A stretch of DNA of 64,000 bases, taken from assembly GCF_910591885.1 (NCBI RefSeq), contig NC_063276.1, positions 8,122,001 through 8,186,000 on the forward strand, in the 5' to 3' direction. Positions 59,701 through 64,000 of the stretch are shown piece after piece (the first letter of the stretch is position 1; each line of letters starts with the position of its first letter). The stretch comes from Bombus terrestris (Eukaryota > Arthropoda > Insecta > Hymenoptera > Apidae). Under the pieces are notes generated by a model. That model searched no databases. It was not told the DNA's origin and saw only the letters and a list, made by a program, of their open reading frames with translations. Made by a program: the position numbers and the translations under genes.

Positions 59701-59945
59701 GAAAATACCAATCATTCCGATAATAATAATTTAATGATAATCTAGCAAACTAAATGAACAAATTACAATTTAATCTAATTAATACTGTATAGAATTTATT
59801 GATAATAACTAAAGATCGAAATAATTTCATCCTATGATAATTTAATTGCTAAACAATAACCCAAATCCAATAATGTAATTAAGCGGAAATAATCCGATCT
59901 AATGATCTTATCAAGTAACAATCTAATAATCTACTTTCTAAAAAG
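59700..59945. repeat. Cryptically repetitive AT-rich block
   Basis: Loose repetition of AATAATNTAATGATAATCTA-like words (for example 59727, 59889 and 59929), without a fixed unit length. Confidence 0.45.
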
Positions 59946-59959
59946 TATCGGACATTCTC

Positions 59960-60480
59960 ATAAATAAAAATTGTCGTTTTAGTTAAATTACCATCGACAC
60001 TCTCTACGTTTTCTAGAGTCCCCAGAAACCAAAGTTCGCGTGGAACCACTCCTATTCCAATCTAAAACACTTACCACGTACTTCGACGATTCTGCGATTA
60101 CGCGAAGGTATTTTAATCAAGTTAAGCGACTAATTTGCAAAATGTAACATAGACGTATAAATCGTCAAGGGCGTGACTTGCCGTTTAACGCGTCACGGAA
60201 AGGGATCCATCGCTCTCTTTCTTCACTCACAGTGCTGTATAACCATGACTGGCTAGATTTTGCTAATCCATTGGCAAACGTTTACGCTGTTCGCTATAGA
60301 TCGCACTGTAAATATTGCTCGTGTACTCGTGCGTTTAGTCCTGTGAACGAAAATGCGGATAAAACGTGTTTCCCTCTTACTTTCTTGTTTCTATTCGTTC
60401 CAGCCACTGCTTATCCTATATCGATGCTCGTATCATTGCTGAGAAACGTTGGATAAGGCGATTATTAATGTTTGTATAGC
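59960..60480. promoter_or_regulatory. GC-richer island 20
   Basis: C-rich left part (60001-60060: C 19, G 9), a CpG-rich core at 60165-60215, and a G-rich right flank (60481-60540: G 14, C 5). The 92-codon plus frame at 60178-60456 starts at TTG and is not recognised. Confidence 0.3.
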
Positions 60481-61850
60481 GAATAAAGTGGAAGTATGAA
60501 GAGTTTTATGATATTGGTCACTTGAAAGGCAATTTCTCAAAAATATTATTTTTAGTCGAGATACACAGTGGCAACCAGAAATTTCTTACTATGGCAAAGT
60601 ATTGCTATATTTTTCACTGTCACATGTATTTCACTTGATAGCGTGTAGGATGGCTAAAATGTCATGTGTATAATGATAGAATATTTTATAATTAAATATT
60701 CTTATAAATTATATAGGTAATATGATATGATAATTCTATTATCATAATAAAGTACAATAATAAAATATAAAAATAAATAAGATAGACGTTTGTAGCATTA
60801 ATTTTTAATAAATAGAGAAATTAACAGATACGATTGGAAAAATATTTCGAGATTTTTGCCTAGGTGAAGGGAATATATTAAAAATCACGAAGGTTTACGC
60901 TACATGTGAAAAAAATGTTTTCTATAATTATTTTTTACTATAAAAGAAATTACGTTGTAGATAATAAAGATCGGATTAATTTTTCAATGAGAATTTTGCA
61001 ATATTGTTATATTTCATCTAGAAATCTAAAATTTAAAAGTTATAACATCGGAATTTTATCTTCAATGAGGTTGAAAGATGCTGGATCTTTGCTACAATTA
61101 TAGAATCGATTCTGCGCAATTTTGTTTCCTAATGGATGATGAGATTTCAGCCTGGAATTGCGGCAAGAAGGAATTGGTGCATGCTAAGATAGGATTTCGT
61201 CGATCGTGACAGAAAGTTTGAAAGTTGATATGGAGTTGGTGAAGTTCCTTCAATAGAACAGACGAAGAATAGTCTCTGTTTAAAGACAATTTGTACACAG
61301 TATTCCTCTCAAACAGTTGCTCGCTTCGATGCATGCGCTTTTCTCCAGAGTGTAACAAAGCTGTTACAGATAAAATAAGGATCGATAAATATACCATGTG
61401 ATACCTCTGTTAGAAAATCTGGTTGTATTTTACAGAATTATGGTCTTCACAAGTATATATATGTACACGTATAAAAGTAGCTCCGACTCAGAGCTCGTAC
61501 TGTTATATTTACAGTTACGTGTTATATTTTTGAAGAATCCATTCTAGTCATCAAAACAAATAAAATTTATCTTAAAAAATTATCTCTTACATATTGAAAA
61601 TAATTGCTTAAGAATATATCACTATCTAAAAATATTCATTTTCTCTTAAAGTCAAAAATGTTGTGGGTGATTATGGTTGTTAGTAAAAGCAATAACTTTG
61701 CCACTAGTCCTTTTAGTATTAAATGACTCTCCTTTATATTTATATGTATGTCGCTCGTCTTTCAAGATATGCCAAATAATCCATGCTAAATAAAATATTT
61801 ATAATCATACAAAAGATAGGAAGAATAAAATCACAGAAATAAGAGAATGA
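60481..61850. other. AT-rich non-coding stretch
   Basis: A moderate patch at 61100-61340 holds a 99-codon minus frame (61098-61397) and a 25-codon plus ATG frame at 61132. Neither is recognised. No gene is called. Confidence 0.5.
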
Positions 61851-61852
61851 AT

Positions 61853-61885
61853 TTGGGTTGTTCTAAAAGTTCGTTTATCTTGATT
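61853..61885 (+). mobile_element. Possible mariner-type terminal repeat
   Basis: TTGGGTTGTTCTAAAAGTTC resembles mariner ends of the TTAGGTTGTCCCAAAAGTTC kind. No TA target duplication or second end is visible, so this is weak. Confidence 0.25.
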
Positions 61886-63000
61886 TGGTAAGGAATGTGT
61901 TGAAGAATTCGAGATGTCAAGTACTGCTTGACTATTATATAGTCAACATCTCCTCGATATGTACATAATTCCATTAATCCTTGTCACACTTGTTTCGTGT
62001 TAATTCATCCGAATGACAAATACTTCTTTAAAGAATGTGCAAACACTCGTAAATGGCAGTGCCATTAGCAACACAGTCGTTTTGTGATTTTACGCGAACT
62101 TCTTTCACTTAAACCGTTTCAAAGATTCGAAGATAAACCTGTCAACACATTCAACAAACATTTACCTTTTCCAAACGAATCCACTGCGCACAGACGACAT
62201 CCCTGATAATGAAATTTCATTAGGTGACCCATAATACCACGACTTTTAACTGAGACCCATTAAAAAATGTCAGATAAGGTTTCTCACTTTTTTATCAATC
62301 GTGTTATTTTTTAACAAACGTTTACTTTCCTTTTGGCGAAATTTAATTACTCTTTCGGGCTGAGTCAGCCACGAAAATATGAAAGATGCGAGGAAGGAAC
62401 TATTAAAAAATTCTTCTAATTAGAGAAATTGCAAATATTATTTAAGCTACATTGCGTGAAAGTCCACGCAACAAATTTACACGCAACTGTTACCTCAGAT
62501 GTGTCGCATGACCCCGTTTTACATACTTTTCTCTGTCGTAAATGGCACCAGATTCGATCTGAAATTTAAAATTCGAATTTCCTGCGTTTCATTAAACATT
62601 TTCATACAAAATATAGAAAATGGATGTCCTTGGGTTCTTTTCTCAAAAATCTTTCTAATGTTAAGTTATATGGTCAATCCAGTTATCGTTTGTAAATTTT
62701 ACAAAGTTATTTTCCACGATGCGATTTAGTTTCAAAGAAATTCAACCGCATACTGGCATGCATAGAATTCTATGAAAATGTAGTATTTGAGATCACATTT
62801 AACATCCACTAATACTATTAACCGTTATTTTATTTATTCGAAAAAAAATGCCGCCTTTTAAGAGAGCCGAAAGAATCGAACAAAAACATCATAACCTTTT
62901 AATCCTATACGGACAACAATCGGATGAAAGGTCTTACGTAGAGCGATAAAATCATTTTCCTAATTTAATATCGCGGAAAAATAAAATTTTTCTTACAAAA
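61886..63000. other. AT-rich non-coding stretch
   Basis: The plus frame at 62499-62729 is not recognised. No repeats or RNAs were identified. Confidence 0.55.
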
Positions 63001-63640
63001 AGACGGTTCTTCCGTTTAAAGCTTCACGGTACCATAAATTCGTGACCTGAATACAGTGGTCGGGTTTTATGGGAAACGACCCTTTCTCTTAGCCTTCCCC
63101 TTTTATTCCATTCCACTTCTTTTTTTTAACCTCTTTTTAACCTTCCTCTGCAAGAATGAAAAGGCATTTCAGGCACGCGGTGAATCGTAACTTTCACCCT
63201 TTCGTGATCCCGACTTAAGGACTTACGTGACCCGCGATATTAATCACCAGTTTCCAGGGCTAAGGTCATGTATTGAGCATGACGGAAGTTAGGCTTGGAG
63301 AACACCATTGTGACACGTTTTCATACGTGCGTGCGTGTGTGTGTGTGTTATGCGTCTTACGCGTGTCACGCGTGTAACGTTTACATAGTCGCGTGTCGCA
63401 CGTGTCCTCCTGCCACAGCTTTTCCTAACCCCTCACGAAACACGCCTGCTTTCGAGCATTATTTCGTGTCGAGGGTTGCGCTCGAGTGGTGGAATCGAGG
63501 GGATGACGGTGGTTGTAATGTCTCTGTTAGGGGTTCGATGATAGGTCTGAGAGGATTTTTGGTGTCTGCTTGAGTGAAGATTACCAGACTGCTGGTATTT
63601 GAGAGGTGCCATTTCTTGCGATCGTAAGAAGACCTTGGTA
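63000..63640. promoter_or_regulatory. GC-richer island 21 with extreme skew switch
   Basis: The left part is pyrimidine-rich (63061-63120: C 19, G 8). The right part is among the most G-rich in the window (63481-63540: G 25, C 7). The core has AAGGTCA (63262-63268, nuclear-receptor half-site), a GT microsatellite and CGTGTCACGCGTG-type words. Frames are open on both strands at 63295-63675 and are not recognised. Possible enhancer or promoter. Confidence 0.35.
63326..63348. repeat. (GT)n microsatellite
   Basis: Alternating GT with two GC steps, then GTGT-rich DNA. Alternating purine-pyrimidine sequence of this kind can adopt Z-DNA. Confidence 0.85.
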
Positions 63641-64000
63641 TGTTTGTTTGTTGATTTTTCAGCAACGACGAACAAATATCAGTTGTGTTTTAAATCTTTA
63701 CGAGAAACAGCATGGAAAAAAATCAATTTTTGCGTAAATAGAAGATAGAAGAGCACTAAACCTTAAAGAAATTTTTCAAAGGATGAAATAATTAAAAGGT
63801 ATCGATTTTTAAATTAATTTAAAATTCTGGTTATGTATGATCATTGCAGATGTTTAAAGCATTTCTGTTTACTGGTTATAGTTATCATTGACGGAAATTG
63901 CTTTTAATTATATACAACGTGTCACGTAAAACACTTTTTGGTTACTGATTTTAGTTACTAATTAATTCTTTTGACTTTCGTCAAATTTTATTAACATTGA
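63641..64000. other. AT-rich end of window
   Basis: Nothing identified. Confidence 0.6.

Noticed and set aside
63171..63185. 15-base match to the core of miR-124 (AGGCACGCGGTGAAT)
   Set aside because: The seed base before it is changed, the 3' part of the mature sequence is different, and no complementary arm lies upstream or downstream to form a precursor.
1..64000. Search for tRNA, 5S rRNA, U1/U2/U6, 7SK, SRP RNA and well-known insect miRNAs
   Set aside because: No B-box-centred cloverleaf or matching mature sequences were seen by reading. A covariance-model search would be needed to exclude them fully.

Overview
This 64 kb window is eukaryotic, AT-rich nuclear DNA, most likely from an insect and probably a bee or other hymenopteran. 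The composition fits: a low-GC background with frequent CpG dinucleotides, short GC-richer islands, mariner, Tc1, pogo and piggyBac type transposon ends, and no long open frames. The order-level assignment is an inference. No prokaryotic gene layout, tRNA, rRNA, CRISPR or recognisable conserved protein gene is visible. Open frames of 60 to 285 codons are common, but they overlap on both strands, sit in GC-richer or low-complexity DNA, and match no family I recognise. I treat nearly all of them as chance.

The layout is an AT-rich background broken by about twenty GC-richer islands. They lie near 0.8-1.5, 2.3, 3.5-4.2, 9.0-9.8, 12.2-13.1, 17.8-19.0, 20.6-21.1, 24.2-24.7, 27.4-28.1, 32.4-33.2, 34.1-34.4, 36.7-37.5, 41.0-41.4, 44.4-45.2, 46.4-47.6, 49.4-50.7, 51.35-51.95, 54.7-55.1, 59.0-59.4, 60.0-60.5 and 63.0-63.6 kb. 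The strongest, 46.4-47.6 kb, looks like a CpG-rich promoter. It may start a minus-strand gene whose first coding exon would be 46417-46597, ending at a good GTGAGT donor. It may also start a plus-strand transcript ending at the poly(A) signal near 50639. Another candidate start is a TATA box at 51502 with an ATG 53 bases downstream. All of these are tentative.

Two large-scale patterns stand out. First, most islands have C in excess of G on the left shoulder and G in excess of C on the right (plus strand), a repeated sawtooth in skew. Second, several shoulders carry old, degenerate tandem arrays with units of about 75 to 520 bp (9.9-10.9, 20.1-20.5, 25.1-26.0, 40.3-40.8, 45.4-46.0, 47.6-48.0, 52.0-52.4, 53.7-54.5 kb). 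Mobile DNA is minor: an internally deleted mariner copy that keeps the last codons of its transposase (21316-21530), a small MITE family with four copies, and several isolated terminal repeats. If one thing here is undescribed, it is the association of GC islands, skew switches and decayed tandem arrays. It may record bidirectional transcription, replication initiation or recombination-linked repair.
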